A stretch of DNA of 64,000 nucleotides from Alphaproteobacteria bacterium (GTDB lineage Bacteria; Pseudomonadota; Alphaproteobacteria; Sphingomonadales; Emcibacteraceae). Positions 62,727-64,000 of this stretch are shown here, piece after piece; the stretch's first letter is position 1; every line of letters starts with the position of its first letter. Location of the stretch: contig NVTE01000010.1 of the NCBI GenBank assembly GCA_002401455.1, positions 1 to 64,000 of the forward strand. The letters are read 5' to 3'. Position numbers and translations under genes: made by a program. The notes below the pieces were generated by a model. It worked only from the letters and a program-made list of their open reading frames with translations. It was not told where the DNA came from and ran no database searches.

Positions 62727-64000
62727 ATGGTGGCTTTAAAAGTGGCTTATTTTAAGGAGAATTGTATCACCATAAGAAATACTCAGGATAGCGCACGGCT
62801 GGAAAGATTTCCTTTGGACCACCGGCTGGAGGGATTGCAGTCCACCTATGACCTCATCCGCAGAACCACCGACCGCATGCCAGACAAAACCGCTTTTCAT
62901 TTTCTGGAAACCGCCGGGAGCAACTCTCAAGCCCATGACATTTCTTACCGCCAGTTATTTTCCCGGATAACGCAAACAGCCAACCTATTCCATGACCTGG
63001 GACTTAGGAGCTGTGATGTGGTGTCCTATCTTCTGCCCAACCTTCCGGAAACCCATTATGTCCTGTGGGGCGGAGAAGCCGCTGGCATTGCCAATCCGAT
63101 CAACCCCCTGCTCGATCTGGATCATATTGTCGGCATCATGACCGCAGCCCGGTCAAAAATATTGGTGATTCCGGGGCCCTTACCGGAAAACGACATCTGG
63201 CTAAAGATCAAAAACATCAAGGACCGGGTCCCCAGTTTGGAGCATATCATCCAGCTGAACGGCACACCGGAGCAGGGCAATTTGTGTTACGAGGACATCA
63301 TTGACAATTATCCAACCGACAGGCTTGTCAGTGGCCGGGTCTTTGAGCGGGATGATGTCTGTTCCCTGTTTCATACTGGCGGCACCACCGGCACCCCAAA
63401 ACTCGCCCGCCACAGCCATTACAATGAGCTTGCCAACGCACTTATGGCCAGTCTTGTCATAGATATAACGGCTGAGGATGTCAGCCTGTGCGGCCTGCCT
63501 CTGTTCCATGTCAACGGGGTTATTGTCACCGGGCTGGCCTGCTTCCTGGCCGGGGCCTCAGTGGTGATTGCAACCCCTGGGGGATTTAGAACCCCGGATG
63601 TGATCCCCAATTTCTGGACCATCGTTGAAAAATACCGGGTCAGCTTCTTTAGCGGCGTGCCAACAATTTATGCGGCTTTGCTTCAGGTCTCCATTGGAGC
63701 GGCCGATGTCTCCTCGCTGCGCACGGCCCTTTGTGGCGCGGCCCCCATGCCCCATGATCTGATCACACGATTTGAGGCCGTCACCGGCCTCGCCCTGATG
63801 GAAGGTTATGGCCTGACTGAAGGTACCTGTGTCAGTTGCTGCAATCCTCTTGACGGCGAACGCCGGGTCGGCTCCATCGGCTTCCCCCTGCCCTATCAGG
63901 ACATGAAGACGGTGATCCTGGATGAGGAAGGCGCCTATCTGCGGGACTGTGCGACAGATGAGATTGGGACCGTGGTGATCAGGGGGCCAAATGTTTTTGA
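62727..64000 (+). CDS. Acyl-CoA synthetase (AMP-binding), 3' end beyond the window
   Basis: At least 424 codons, truncated by the window end. ANL-superfamily adenylating enzyme: 'TYDLIRRTTDRMPDKTAFHF', 'CSLFHTGGTTGTPKLARHSH' (AMP/P-loop motif, near 63360-63410), 'LPLFHVNGV', 'SGVPTIYAALLQ', 'LCGAAPMP' and 'EGYGLTEGT' (near 63800). It activates a fatty or aromatic acid with ATP and CoA; the substrate is unknown. The ATG at 62727 is the only standard start upstream of homology apart from GTGs at 62730 and 62742. The best Shine-Dalgarno, AAGGAG at 62754-62759, is followed in frame only by ATC (62766) and ATA (62772). Confidence 0.9.
   Translation, partial: MVALKVAYFKENCITIRNTQDSARLERFPLDHRLEGLQSTYDLIRRTTDRMPDKTAFHFLETAGSNSQAHDISYRQLFSRITQTANLFHDLGLRSCDVVSYLLPNLPETHYVLWGGEAAGIANPINPLLDLDHIVGIMTAARSKILVIPGPLPENDIWLKIKNIKDRVPSLEHIIQLNGTPEQGNLCYEDIIDNYPTDRLVSGRVFERDDVCSLFHTGGTTGTPKLARHSHYNELANALMASLVIDITAEDVSLCGLPLFHVNGVIVTGLACFLAGASVVIATPGGFRTPDVIPNFWTIVEKYRVSFFSGVPTIYAALLQVSIGAADVSSLRTALCGAAPMPHDLITRFEAVTGLALMEGYGLTEGTCVSCCNPLDGERRVGSIGFPLPYQDMKTVILDEEGAYLRDCATDEIGTVVIRGPNVF

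Noticed and set aside
1-64000. CRISPR arrays, tRNA/rRNA genes, complete insertion sequences or prophage genes
   Set aside because: None were recognised on either strand by reading; covariance-model and IS searches were not possible.

Overview
The window reads as chromosomal DNA of an alphaproteobacterium with a moderate GC content (about half, by eye). The evidence is a set of lineage-typical genes: divK-pleD, mipZ, DUF1489, DUF3572, the DUF3576-leuS-lptE-holA block, zapA with a DUF4164 gene divergent from tkt-gap-pgk, a phasin, and clpS-clpA. A free-living aquatic member of the Rhodospirillales/Kordiimonadales/Emcibacterales neighbourhood is my guess, but the genus cannot be fixed from sequence reading alone. 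No rRNA, tRNA, CRISPR array or complete insertion sequence was seen.

Layout. 1-7 kb: a 5'-truncated serA remnant abuts dprA, followed by topA, rnr and rpmG. 7-9 kb: pleD and divK (c-di-GMP and cell-cycle signalling). 9-16.5 kb: small housekeeping genes (DUF3572, HAD hydrolase, dinB, secreted amidohydrolase, YjbR, a GGDEF gene with a sigma-54-type promoter, RidA, GDPD, FemAB-like). 16.5-22 kb: DUF6491, clpA, clpS, phasin, a membrane J-domain protein and mipZ on the minus strand. 22-26.7 kb: Bax-like glucosaminidase, panC, DUF1489, mgtE, zapA and a DUF4164 coiled-coil gene. 26.9-31.2 kb: tkt-gap-pgk. 31.5-38.6 kb: the accessory stretch, with a POT transporter, M14 carboxypeptidase, TPR protein and an AT-rich gene carrying a DGGHN motif, bracketed by copies of a GGGGTCAGAGTAAATT-type repeat. 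38.6-41.7 kb: SDR, maiA and a FAH-family gene (tyrosine/homogentisate catabolism) with a divergent MarR regulator. 41.7-49.5 kb: hemN with an FNR-like box, a lone Lrp/AsnC ligand-binding domain, a thioesterase, DUF3576-leuS-lptE-holA and echA. 49.6-62.2 kb: a large chemotaxis operon flanked and closed by partner-switch (anti-sigma/STAS/PP2C) components. 62.2-64 kb: an Lrp/AsnC regulator and an acyl-CoA synthetase that runs off the window.

How the genes work together. The chemotaxis operon (STAS, cheY, cheA, cheW, mcp, cheR, cheD, cheB, a CheZ-like gene, STAS, response-regulator/PP2C phosphatase) is tightly packed with repeated ATGA start/stop overlaps. Its receptor has almost no periplasmic part but four tandem 131-residue PAS units, and it ends in a CheR-tether-like pentapeptide. 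The operon thus encodes a cytoplasm-sensing chemotaxis module joined to a PP2C/STAS/HATPase switch, and I regard it as the most system-like object here.

The most novel-looking single gene is the AT-rich DGGHN gene at 36.4-37.8 kb. It has a leader inverted repeat and is flanked by inversely oriented repeat copies, as expected for a small mobile cargo or defence module. Its function is not established.
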